Source: Acrocarpospora phusangensis (lineage in GTDB: Bacteria; Actinomycetota; Actinomycetes; Streptosporangiales; Streptosporangiaceae). From it: a stretch of 56,014 nt of DNA. The first letter of the stretch is position 1; each line of letters starts with the position of its first letter. Shown one piece after another: positions 34,410 through 42,969 of the stretch. Below the pieces are notes generated by a model. That model saw only the letters and a list, made by a program, of their open reading frames with translations, made no database searches and had not been told where the DNA came from. Both the position numbers and the translations under genes were made by a program. The stretch lies in assembly GCF_016862995.1 (NCBI RefSeq), contig NZ_BOOA01000058.1, positions 1 through 56,014 on the forward strand, written 5' to 3'.

Positions 34410-36959
34410 GTGCTGTCACTGGATCTGAGCAAGTCCACCGCGCACTGGCTCGACCGCGCGACGGTGGCCTGGCGGGGAGAGACGTCCCCCTCGTCGAGGT
34501 ATGCCCTCGTGTACTCCCCCAAGGCGGACATCGCGTATGACGACACTGGGGATCTGACCGGCGACATCCACCTGATCCGGCTTTCGCCGGGCGCGCTCAC
34601 CGACGCCCAGCGGGCTGCATGGCCGCATCTGAGGGACTACAGCGCGCTGATCGTGGACCCCAGGGACGCCGGCCTCGTCAAGGACGCGCTGCGATCACAA
34701 CTGGTGGCGGCTGAGTGGGACCTGTCCGGCGGACTGCTGGCCGCGACCGGCGTGCAGTTCCCCGGCGTGCTGGACGACGTCTACGCAGCGGCTTTGTCCA
34801 GCGAGTTGGGCCCAGCCGGGCGCGTGCTGCCGAGGCTCTCGGTGTGGGCCCCGACTGCGCGGAAGGTCGAACTCAGGCTGAACGACCGCGTCCTGCCGAT
34901 GCGGCGCGACGACTCGACCGGCGTCTGGTCGGTCACCGGCCCGCCCACCTGGTACGGCCGCTACTACACCTACCTGGTGACGGTCGTCGCGGGCGGCGTC
35001 CTGGTGACCAACGAGGTCCCCGACCCTTACAGTCTGTCGGTCTCCGCCGGTGGCCGGCGCAGCCACCTGGTCCGGCTGAATGCCTCGGCACTCAAACCGC
35101 CCGGCTGGGACAAGCTGGCCAAACCCGCCGCCGTACGCCAGGACAGGGCGATCATCTACGAACTCCACGTCCGCGACTTCTCCGCCTCGGACTCCAGCGT
35201 GCCCGCCGCGGAACGCGGCACGTACAAGGCGTTCACCGGCGACGGCGCCGGCATGGAGGCGCTGCGCGGGCTCGCCGCCGACGGCCTCACCCACGTGCAC
35301 CTGCTGCCCGTGTTCGACTTCGCCACCGTGCCCGAACGGCGGTCCGACCGCGCTGAGCCGGCGTACGACTTCGCGACGATGCCCGCCGACTCCGAGGAGC
35401 AGCAGGCAGGCGTCGCCGCGACCGCCGCCACGGACTCCTTCAACTGGGGGTACGACCCGCTGCACTACGCCGTCCCGGAAGGCTCCTACGCCACCGATCC
35501 GGAGGGATCTGCCCGGATCCGGGAGTTCCGGGCGATGGTGCGGGCGCTCAACAAGGCCGGACTTCGGGTGATCATGGATGTGGTGTACAACCACACCCAC
35601 GCCGCCGGGCAGGGCGAGGGCAGCGTGCTCGACCGGGTCGTACCGGGCTACTACCACCGGCTGCTGGCCGACGGCACGGTGGCCGACTCCACCTGCTGCG
35701 CGAACACCGCGCCCGAGCACGCCATGATGGGCAGGCTCGTCGTGGACTCGGTCGTGACGTGGGCGAAGGCGTACAAGATCGACGGTTTCCGTTTCGACCT
35801 GATGGGCCACCATCCGAAGGCCGGCATGCTCGCGGTGCGCCAGGCTCTGGACGCGTTGACCCTGGCCAGGGACGGCGTCGACGGGAAAACCATTCTCCTG
35901 TACGGCGAGGGCTGGAACTTCGGGGAGGTCGCCTGCGATGCCCGATTCGTCCAGGCCACCCAGGGCAATCTGGCCGGGACGGGGATCGGCACGTTCAACG
36001 ATCGCCTGCGCGACGCCGTACGCGGCGGGGGGCCCTTCGACGCCGACCCCGGCATCCGCGGCTTCGGCTCCGGCCTGGCCGACACTCCTGGCGCTCGCCT
36101 GGCCGACGGCGAAGAACTGATCATGCTCGGGCTGACCGGCAACCTGAAGGACTACGTGCTTCCTTCCGGCGAGAAAGGCTCGGAGATCTCTTACAACGGT
36201 TCCCCCGCCGGCTACGCCGATTCGCCAGGCGAGACGGTCAATTACGTGGACGCGCACGACAACGAGACCCTCTACGACGCGCTCGCGTACAAACTGCCCC
36301 GGGACACTCCGATGGCCGACCGGGTCAGAATGCAGGCGCTTTCGCTGGCCACGGTCATGCTCTCCCAGAGCACCGCGTTCCTGCACGCGGGCACCGAACG
36401 CCTGCGCTCCAAGTCACTGGACCGCAACTCCTACGACTCCGGCGACTGGTTCAACCGCCTGCTCTGGGACTGCGCCCAGGGCAACGGCTTCGGCGCGGGC
36501 CTCCCACCCAGGCGGGACAACGAAAGCAAATGGCCCTACGCCCGCCCGCTACTGGCCGACCCGGCCCTCAAGCCGGACTGCGCAGCCATCAACACCGCCC
36601 GAGACCGCTTCGGCGACCTCCTCAGAGTCCGCACCTCGTCCCCGGTGTTCGGTCTCGGCTCCCTCTCCGAGATCCAGAACCGCCTGACCTTCCCCGCCAC
36701 GAGGGTCCCCGGCGTCATCACCATGCACCTGGACGCCACCGGCATCGACCCCCGCTGGAAGTCGATCACTGTCATCTTCAACGCGACCTCCCAGACCGCC
36801 CGGCAGACCGTCGCCGCGCTCGCGGAAGCCACCGTGACCCTCCACCCCGTCCAGGCCGCCTCCACCGATCCGATCGTCAGACAGTCAACCTTCGACGGAG
36901 CGACCGGCACGTTCACCGTTCCCGCCCGGACCGTGGCGGTATTCGTGCGGCCGGCCTGA
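34410..36959 (+). CDS. Pullulanase-type alpha-1,6-glucosidase (GH13)
   Basis: An 849-residue debranching enzyme that cleaves alpha-1,6 bonds of pullulan, starch or glycogen. Order: pullulanase N2 domain (1-110, LDLSKSTAHWLDRATVAW), CBM48 (about 125-230), GH13 catalytic barrel with the pullulanase signature NWGYDP, nucleophile Asp463 in GFRFDLMGHHP, acid/base Glu500 in LYGEGWN and Asp617 in YVDAHDNETLYDAL, then a DUF3372-like C-terminal domain. GTG 34410 has GGAGGGG five bases upstream. Unlike secreted Streptomyces homologues there is no signal peptide. The coding frame stays open after the TGA at 36957-36959 and encodes CBM25 and CBM20 starch-binding domains, so this may be the truncated form of a longer ancestral enzyme. 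Confidence 0.9.
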   Translation: MLSLDLSKSTAHWLDRATVAWRGETSPSSRYALVYSPKADIAYDDTGDLTGDIHLIRLSPGALTDAQRAAWPHLRDYSALIVDPRDAGLVKDALRSQLVAAEWDLSGGLLAATGVQFPGVLDDVYAAALSSELGPAGRVLPRLSVWAPTARKVELRLNDRVLPMRRDDSTGVWSVTGPPTWYGRYYTYLVTVVAGGVLVTNEVPDPYSLSVSAGGRRSHLVRLNASALKPPGWDKLAKPAAVRQDRAIIYELHVRDFSASDSSVPAAERGTYKAFTGDGAGMEALRGLAADGLTHVHLLPVFDFATVPERRSDRAEPAYDFATMPADSEEQQAGVAATAATDSFNWGYDPLHYAVPEGSYATDPEGSARIREFRAMVRALNKAGLRVIMDVVYNHTHAAGQGEGSVLDRVVPGYYHRLLADGTVADSTCCANTAPEHAMMGRLVVDSVVTWAKAYKIDGFRFDLMGHHPKAGMLAVRQALDALTLARDGVDGKTILLYGEGWNFGEVACDARFVQATQGNLAGTGIGTFNDRLRDAVRGGGPFDADPGIRGFGSGLADTPGARLADGEELIMLGLTGNLKDYVLPSGEKGSEISYNGSPAGYADSPGETVNYVDAHDNETLYDALAYKLPRDTPMADRVRMQALSLATVMLSQSTAFLHAGTERLRSKSLDRNSYDSGDWFNRLLWDCAQGNGFGAGLPPRRDNESKWPYARPLLADPALKPDCAAINTARDRFGDLLRVRTSSPVFGLGSLSEIQNRLTFPATRVPGVITMHLDATGIDPRWKSITVIFNATSQTARQTVAALAEATVTLHPVQAASTDPIVRQSTFDGATGTFTVPARTVAVFVRPA

Positions 36960-37526
36960 TGCCCCTCTCCCCTCCCTACCGGGGGCGACACCGCTACCAT
37001 CGTGTACGCCACCTCGTGGACCACGGCGAACATCCACTATCAGCCGTCGGGCGGCTCATGGACGGCTGTACCCGGGGTCGCCATGGACGAGACCGCCCGC
37101 ACCAGATGGAAGAAGACGACCATCGACCTCGCAGCGGCGGCCGGCCCCCGGGCCGCGTCCGACAACGGTTCGGGAACCTGGGACGACAGCGGTGGCGAAA
37201 CCCTGACGGCCGGCTACCCCGACGCATCCAATGGAACGGTGTCCGCCAGATTCAGCGCCACAGTCGCCACGACCTGGGGACAGAACGTCTTCCTGGTCGG
37301 CAATCTGGTCGCTCTCGGAGCCTGGAACCCCGCCAACGCGGTCCCGCTCTCGGCGGCGGCCTACCCGACCTGGTCGGCTACCCTCACCCTTCCCGCCGGA
37401 GCCACAGTCGAATACAAGTACCTCAGGAAGAACAGTGACGGCACTGTGACCTGGGAACCCGGAGCCAATCGCACCTTCAGTGCCCTTCTTGGTCCGCAGG
37501 TGAATCGAACCGACACCTGGCGCTGA
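36960..37526 (+). pseudogene. CBM25-CBM20 starch-binding region, in frame after the pullulanase TGA
   Basis: Immediately after the pullulanase TGA the same frame continues for 188 codons to a TGA at 37524. It starts CPSPLPTGGDTATIVYATSW: a Pro/Gly linker, then a CBM25 domain (IVYATSWTTANIHYQ, ending NGSGTWDDSGGE) and a CBM20 domain (QNVFLVGNLVALGAWNPANA, then TVEYKYLRK). These domains normally tether starch enzymes to granules. A separate gene would need GTG 37002, which cuts into CBM25 and lacks a ribosome site. I therefore read it as a C-terminal segment cut off by a nonsense codon or reached only by UGA readthrough; a sequencing error is also possible. Confidence 0.75.
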
Positions 37527-37539
37527 CGCCGCTGGTCCA

Positions 37540-37568
37540 GGTGGTTCTCCCACCCATCCACCCTTTTT
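37540..37568 (+). terminator. Weak terminator-like stem with T-tract
   Basis: GGTGG (37540-37544) can pair with CCACC (37550-37554), followed nine bases later by five T (37564-37568). It lies 14 bases after the end of the starch-binding frame. The stem is short, so confidence is low. Confidence 0.35.
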
Positions 37569-37570
37569 GA

Positions 37571-37721
37571 GCTGGCGCTCGGCCGCCCCATTCGAGCTGG
37601 CGCTCGGACGCTCTTAGGCTGGCGCTCGGCCGCCCCATTTGAGCTGGCGCTCGGACGCCTTTGAGCTGGCGCTCGGACACCTTTGAGCCGGTGGTCGGAC
37701 ACCCTTCGAGCCGGTGCTCGG
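37571..37721. repeat. Interspersed 12-mer array GCYGGYGSTCGG, 7 copies
   Basis: The dodecamer GCTGGCGCTCGG or close variants occurs at 37571, 37596, 37618, 37643, 37665, 37687 and 37710, with spacings of 22-25 bp. In most copies the preceding bases give GAGCTGGCGCTC, a 4-bp stem with a TGGC loop. The array fills the convergent gap between the starch-binding frame and the TIR-CHAT gene. The remaining bases to 37866 show no further feature. Confidence 0.8.
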
Positions 37722-37866
37722 ACTGTGATCAGGCGCCATCACGGGCTTCGGCTCGACGGAGCCATTGTTTGGGCGCATATCTCTAGAAGCACCGGCAAAT
37801 CGGTCGCCGGAGAATTGTCTGGCAACTGCTTCGTAAATGAAGCTCGAAGGTCCGAGCCGTCGGTGA

Positions 37867-40800
37867 TCATTCTTGTTGATCATCGAGTGCTTGGTTGATT
37901 TCTTCGATCAGGTCCGCGGGCGTGTGGTGGGCGAGCAGCCGCTGGAAGTCGGTTTCCCCGAGGACCTCTCGCTGGCGGGCCAGCCAGCCCAGTGCGAAAG
38001 CGGTGTGGGGTGACTCGAGTTCCGCGTAGATCAGCAGACTGCGGACCGAGTACGCGAGGCCCTCGGCCGGGTCGCCTGCCTGGGTGTGAAAGGCCCCCAG
38101 TTGGCCGTAGCCGGCGGCCATGCCGTCACGGTCGCCGAGTTCCTCGTGAATGGTCAGAGATTGGCGGTACCACTCGCGCGCCCGCTCATAGTCCTGTCCC
38201 AGTTGGGCGATGATGCCGAATTGATGGTAGCTGGCAGCGATGCCGGCGCGGTTGCCGAGTTCTTCTTTGATGGCGAGCGACTGCCGGTACCATTTCAGCG
38301 CCCGCTCATAGTCTCCCTGTTCCTGGGCGATCACGCCGAGCGAGTGGTAACTGGCGGCCATGCCGACGCGATTGCCGAGTTCCTCGTAGATGTGCAGACC
38401 TTGCCGGTGCCAGTCCAGCGCCTGCTCGTGATCCTCCTGTTCCTGGGCGATGATTCCGAGTGAGTGGTAGGTGGCGGCCACGCCGGTGCGGTCGCCGAGT
38501 TCCTCGTCGATATGCAAACCTTGCCGGTGCCAGTCCAGCGCCTGCTCATAGTCTCCACGCAGCCGGGCGATGATGCCGAGCGCATGGTAGGTGGTGGCCA
38601 TCCCGGCGCGGTTGCCGACTTCCTCTTTGATGCTCAGAGACTGCCGGTACCAGTCCAGCGCCTGCTCATAATCTCCACGCAACTGGGCGACGGCGCCGAG
38701 TTCGTGGTAGCTGGTGGCCACACCGGCGCGGTTGCCGAGTTCCTCGTCGATGCTCAGGGATTGCCGGTACCAGTCCAGCGCCTGCTCATAGTCTCCGCGC
38801 TCCCGGGCGATGATGCCGAGTTGGTGCAGGCTGGCCGCGTGCTGCTGGCTGCCCGGCGGGAACCAGGACATCGCCTCGGCATAAAGCTGCTGCTCCCAGC
38901 CCCAGGCCCCGGCCTGATGCAACCGCTCACAGATCCAATCCGTCGCGCCGGCGGCCTCCTCCCGCTGACCGGCCGCGTGGAAATGGAAACGGGCCTCGAT
39001 CATCGCGATCAGATCCTGCCCGGCGGCCTCCGCGTCGGTGGCGACCCGCCACATCCAGTACGCGGCGGCCGCCCGATGCGCCGCCCGCACCTGCTCCGGA
39101 GCCGATACGTGCACCGAAGTCAGACCTGCCGCCGTCCACCGGTGGACCAGGAACAGACCAGCCGGCCCGTCCCCGCCCCACTCACCTCCGTATGTCCGGC
39201 CGCCTCCCCATTCGATGTCGCCGTTCTCCATGGGGACCAGCAGCCCCAGCCGGGACAGCACCGCCACCGCCTCCGCCACCCCCTCGGGAACCTGGATCGG
39301 CGGCGCATAGTAGGCGGCCACATCCTCATGCGCCCGAGCGAGCTCTTCGGCCGGCAGCCCCAAATCCTCGAGCCCCGCGCCCGGGTCACTCGCACGAACC
39401 TGATCCAGCAACTCCCCGAGCCGTTCCAGACGCTCCAGCCGCTCAGGGTCCAGGGGTGCCGGGGTGCTGACCGGCCACGCCATCCCGATCCAGTCGACCG
39501 GGCGGCGGAACACCGACACCCCCACCAAAAGGGCCCGGGCGAACTCATCCACCAGGGCCAGCAGATCCCGCAGCAGGGTGTCGTCCACGGCCAAGGTCAC
39601 CGCTTCGGCCAAGGCCACATCCAGGCCCGCCCCCGCCGGACTCCACCACGCGCCAGGGTCGGTGATCCCGCGCCGCTCCAGCAGGACTTCCATCCGCTGC
39701 CGTACATCCGGAAAACGCGCGCGCCCCCCGCGCAGCAAGGCGTCCAGATACTCCAGCGTCCGCGGATGACCCCCCACATCCAGCCACGCCCGCTCCTGAT
39801 CGGGCGGACCGAGCGCGGCCAGCCCTTCCAGCCGCCACATCAGCTTCCGTGCTTCGGCAAGGGACAGCGGACCCAGGTGATGGAAGTAGACGGCGTCGTG
39901 CGCTTGGCCGGGCAGCTGGAAAGGATGGCGACTCGTTATCAGCGATCTGACCCGGGGGGCGAGCCTTGCCCAGGCGGCGAGGAAGGCGGCCAGCTCCCGG
40001 TCCACCAGCGACGATCGGTCGGCGGGGTCGAGGTTCTCCTCGAAGTTGTCGAGGAGCAAGGTGATCGGCGGGAGACCGATGTCACGCTGGAGCGCCGAGG
40101 GGACTTGCGTGAGTTCTTGGTGAAGGGCGTCGAGCCGCAGCGCCCACGGATAGTCCTGACGGCGGAGGGCCTGGGCGAGGTGCCGGAGCGGTTCGGCGAT
40201 CGCGCCGGCCCGCATGGTGGCGGCGAGCAGCTTGTCGGCGATCGCACTCAGGACCTGGTCAGGGCTGGTACGGCCGAAGGCCGAAACAACGAGCCCGGCG
40301 TCGGACCCGAGGCGTCCGATCAGCTCAGCCGCGAGGCTGCTCTTGCCGACGCCGCCGATGCCGTGCACCACCACGCTCCGATGCGCCTTGCTGAGCGCCG
40401 CCCGCAGGACACGCAACTCCGCACGACGCCCGACGAAGTCACCGACGGCCCGGACCACGACACCCGGATCAAGTCTGATGGCGGGCGGCGCCGTCACCGT
40501 CGTGTCCACGCCGTCGTCCGTGTCGTAGAGCGGAAGGACGGGACCACGCAGAAAGAGCGCGGGCGTGGCCCACTCGGCCAGGTCGGCCCCCAAGCTGGAG
40601 GCGGGCGCGGAACGGCGTGCCTGCTCCAGGTCCCGCCGCGCCTCCGACAGCGCGGTCAGCACGTCCGGCGCCGGCCGCACGGCGAGTTCGCGATAGACCG
40701 CTTCGGTGAGCATGGTCGCGTACACGTCGGTGACAGCCCCGGTCATGGCCAGCACAGCCGGAACGCCGCTCTCCGACAGCCCTTGCGCCAGCCCGCCGAG

Positions 40801-42123
40801 CACCGCCTCTCCCTCCGCGACGCTGTCGTCTCCCCTCCGGTTGCCGCTGGCACGGGCGCTGACACGGGCGCTGAGCGCGGTCGAGCAGCCGGACAGTACG
40901 ACCAAAGGGACGCCGCGGTCGCGGGGGATCACGCCAGCGAGTCGTTCCGCTGAGACGTCGACGGGGGCGCCCTTCTCGTCCTCCAGGAGCAGAACGCCGG
41001 GGCGGGCGTGGCAGGAGATGTGGAGGACGTGGAAACGTTCCTGCTTGAGGGCGGTCTCGATCGCGTCGAGGGTGCCTTCGTTGAGGATGCGGACGTGCGC
41101 GGCGGCGTGGCGGCGGGCGTCTTCGACCGCGTTGAGGATGCGGCTCAGTTCCGCTTCGAGGTCCAGGAGGGGGCCGCCGCCGGGGCCTTCGGGGCTGGCG
41201 ACCACGGCCAGGATGCGCAAAGGTGCGCGAATGTCCATCGCCGCCGTCGGCGCTGTGGCGGGAAGGTGGCGATACAGCTCGACGTTCGGATGCAGGGCGA
41301 GTGGCCGTGTCTCGCCGGGCGGGACGAGTGTCTCCCAGGGCAGTGCGGCGAGTTCGTCGCCGATCTGGAGTCCGAGGCGCAGGGTGCTGTTCTCCCGCTC
41401 CGCCTGCCGCAGTTCGGCGGCGAGCGCGTCTCCGGCAGGACCGGTGAGGAAGCCGTCGCCCAGAATTCTCCCGACCTCCCGGAGCTGTGAGTCCACCGTG
41501 CTCCCCGTGGCCGCCTCGGCCGATTTCGTCGAATATCGTCCGCTCCTGGCCCGGCCGAGTTTCCACAACGCGTCGTTCAACGCCTGCCCGGGCATGCGAG
41601 GCGCATGATATGCGCGGCCTAAGGTCACCTTTTCCCGGGCGACTTGAAGAATCGCCTGACGTGGCTGTTCCAGCCGGTGATCGCGATACCGGGGCAACGG
41701 CGTACCGGCGTCGTCGCGGTATCTCCCGAGAGCCGTGACGAGTTCCCGATACGGTTTCTCCTGGTCCGGCCCGCGGAAATCGACGCGGACCCGGGCGGCG
41801 GCGAATGGGTCCAGTGGCACGTCTTCCAGGAGCGCAGGAATGAACCGCCGCCGCCCCCACACGGCTTCGGTGATCAGAGCCTCGTACTTTCCGGCCATCA
41901 TCGGGTCGGTTTCGATCGCCCGGCTGTAGACGAACACGCAGACCGCCGAGGCCCGCATGAGCTCCTCGATCCGGCGGATGACCACGTCACCAGGGAGATA
42001 GTGCTCCAGAGCAGCCCGGAACCCATCCCGGGACAGGCTCGCCTGAAGCCGGCGGGCCCACTCCAGGTCGGCTTGGGCGTGCACGATGAAGACGTCGTAA
42101 CGCTCCCCGGCCACTCCGCTCAT
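37867..42123 (-). CDS. TIR-CHAT-STAND NTPase-TPR protein, putative immune/cell-death effector
   Basis: A 1,418-residue protein. Residues 7-140: TIR domain (YDVFIVHAQADLEWARRL). About 200-545: CHAT caspase-like peptidase, with His near 369 in VLHISCHA and Cys near 413 in VVLSGCST. About 570-1000: STAND NTPase, Walker A HGIGGVGKSS (588-597) and Walker B ITLLLDNFEEN (686-696). About 1089-1375: at least seven TPRs with the consensus Y-H-x-L-G-I-I-A-x-x-x-G-D-Y-E-Q-A-L-D-W-Y-R-Q. The layout is that of an NLR-like sensor-protease: TPRs sense, STAND oligomerises, CHAT cuts. The TIR has Lys79 where NAD-cleaving TIRs carry the catalytic Glu, so it may be a docking module. I chose ATG 42123 (GGGAG, five bases). 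It diverges from a membrane TIR gene. Confidence 0.9.
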   Translation of the reverse strand: MSGVAGERYDVFIVHAQADLEWARRLQASLSRDGFRAALEHYLPGDVVIRRIEELMRASAVCVFVYSRAIETDPMMAGKYEALITEAVWGRRRFIPALLEDVPLDPFAAARVRVDFRGPDQEKPYRELVTALGRYRDDAGTPLPRYRDHRLEQPRQAILQVAREKVTLGRAYHAPRMPGQALNDALWKLGRARSGRYSTKSAEAATGSTVDSQLREVGRILGDGFLTGPAGDALAAELRQAERENSTLRLGLQIGDELAALPWETLVPPGETRPLALHPNVELYRHLPATAPTAAMDIRAPLRILAVVASPEGPGGGPLLDLEAELSRILNAVEDARRHAAAHVRILNEGTLDAIETALKQERFHVLHISCHARPGVLLLEDEKGAPVDVSAERLAGVIPRDRGVPLVVLSGCSTALSARVSARASGNRRGDDSVAEGEAVLGGLAQGLSESGVPAVLAMTGAVTDVYATMLTEAVYRELAVRPAPDVLTALSEARRDLEQARRSAPASSLGADLAEWATPALFLRGPVLPLYDTDDGVDTTVTAPPAIRLDPGVVVRAVGDFVGRRAELRVLRAALSKAHRSVVVHGIGGVGKSSLAAELIGRLGSDAGLVVSAFGRTSPDQVLSAIADKLLAATMRAGAIAEPLRHLAQALRRQDYPWALRLDALHQELTQVPSALQRDIGLPPITLLLDNFEENLDPADRSSLVDRELAAFLAAWARLAPRVRSLITSRHPFQLPGQAHDAVYFHHLGPLSLAEARKLMWRLEGLAALGPPDQERAWLDVGGHPRTLEYLDALLRGGRARFPDVRQRMEVLLERRGITDPGAWWSPAGAGLDVALAEAVTLAVDDTLLRDLLALVDEFARALLVGVSVFRRPVDWIGMAWPVSTPAPLDPERLERLERLGELLDQVRASDPGAGLEDLGLPAEELARAHEDVAAYYAPPIQVPEGVAEAVAVLSRLGLLVPMENGDIEWGGGRTYGGEWGGDGPAGLFLVHRWTAAGLTSVHVSAPEQVRAAHRAAAAYWMWRVATDAEAAGQDLIAMIEARFHFHAAGQREEAAGATDWICERLHQAGAWGWEQQLYAEAMSWFPPGSQQHAASLHQLGIIARERGDYEQALDWYRQSLSIDEELGNRAGVATSYHELGAVAQLRGDYEQALDWYRQSLSIKEEVGNRAGMATTYHALGIIARLRGDYEQALDWHRQGLHIDEELGDRTGVAATYHSLGIIAQEQEDHEQALDWHRQGLHIYEELGNRVGMAASYHSLGVIAQEQGDYERALKWYRQSLAIKEELGNRAGIAASYHQFGIIAQLGQDYERAREWYRQSLTIHEELGDRDGMAAGYGQLGAFHTQAGDPAEGLAYSVRSLLIYAELESPHTAFALGWLARQREVLGETDFQRLLAHHTPADLIEEINQALDDQQE

Positions 42124-42199
42124 ACGATCTCCCGCCCAAGGCATGTACGGACAGTTGACCACTTCTCACGACCGGCGACCATGGAATCGTCCCGAGAGT

Positions 42200-42205
42200 T
42201 AACCT
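42200..42205 (+). promoter_or_regulatory. Leaderless -10 element of the TIR gene
   Basis: TAACCT fits the TANNNT -10 pattern and ends 7 bases before ATG 42213. No Shine-Dalgarno precedes the ATG, so transcription probably begins at or next to the start codon. A TTGACC at 42155-42160 is too far upstream to be its -35. Confidence 0.5.
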
Positions 42206-42212
42206 GAACGGC

Positions 42213-42776
42213 ATGGACGTGGCGGAACTGGCCATCGCGCTGGCGGGAACTCTGGCCGGCATCGTGGCCGCGTATTTTGCCTGGCTACAGATTCGCCGCA
42301 AGCCTTCGGAAAAGCCTCCCGCGACCGTTTCCGCCGCCCCCACGCCGCACAATGACGGCGACGACTACGACGTCTTCATCTCCTACAGCCACGCGGACAC
42401 CGACGAAGTCGAGAAACTGGCGGGCGAACTCGGCGGCCACGGAGTCAGGGTCGCGATGGACCGGCTGTTCCTGGGCCCCACCGACGTGATCGTCCACAAG
42501 GTCGACGCGGCGTTACGGGATTCCATCCACGGCCTGGTCGTCTACAGCCCCGCCTCGCTGGCCAGCGAGTGGGTGGCCAACGAATACGCCGTGCTCATGC
42601 GCCGGGCCATCGAGAACCGCCGGCGATTCGCCCCGGTCCTCATCGGAGACATCCGGCTCGACGACGTCCCCGAGTTCGCCCGCGCCCGCTACTTCACCGA
42701 CCTCCGGTCGGTCAGCCCGGCGATCTACGGATCCCGCGTCCGGGAGCTCGCTCAGGCTCTCCGGAAACCCACGTGA
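42213..42776 (+). CDS. Membrane-anchored TIR domain protein
   Basis: A 187-residue protein. An N-terminal membrane helix (residues 4-24, AELAIALAGTLAGIVAAYFAW) is followed by a basic stretch and a Pro/Ala linker. The TIR domain spans 50-185: YDVFISYSHADTDEVEKLAGEL, SIHGLVVYSPASLASEWVANEY, FAPVLIGDI. Glu124 in the W-V-A-N-E motif matches the catalytic Glu of NAD-hydrolysing TIRs. The gene diverges, with an 89-bp gap, from the TIR-CHAT-STAND-TPR gene. A shared promoter region and two TIRs suggest that the proteins work together, with this one as the membrane-bound NADase or docking partner; that is inference. The start is a probable leaderless ATG. Confidence 0.88.
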   Translation: MDVAELAIALAGTLAGIVAAYFAWLQIRRKPSEKPPATVSAAPTPHNDGDDYDVFISYSHADTDEVEKLAGELGGHGVRVAMDRLFLGPTDVIVHKVDAALRDSIHGLVVYSPASLASEWVANEYAVLMRRAIENRRRFAPVLIGDIRLDDVPEFARARYFTDLRSVSPAIYGSRVRELAQALRKPT

Positions 42777-42969
42777 CGGGAACTCTCGTACGGAGGCCCA
42801 GGTCACGGGCCTCGCTCTGAGCGAAATGCCACCCCGGCACCTTCAAGATCGACTTTGTCCGGATCGCCGTTTCTGGCCGGGTCTCACGCACGCTCCGGCG
42901 ATCCGGAATTTGGGGTCGCTTGAAGATGTCACGGACAGATGTTGGGCGCTCCGTTAGTAGCCTCGGGGG

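Noticed and set aside
37571-37721. A CRISPR array
   Set aside because: Repeats are only 12 bp with 10-13-bp similar spacers; no cas genes are nearby.
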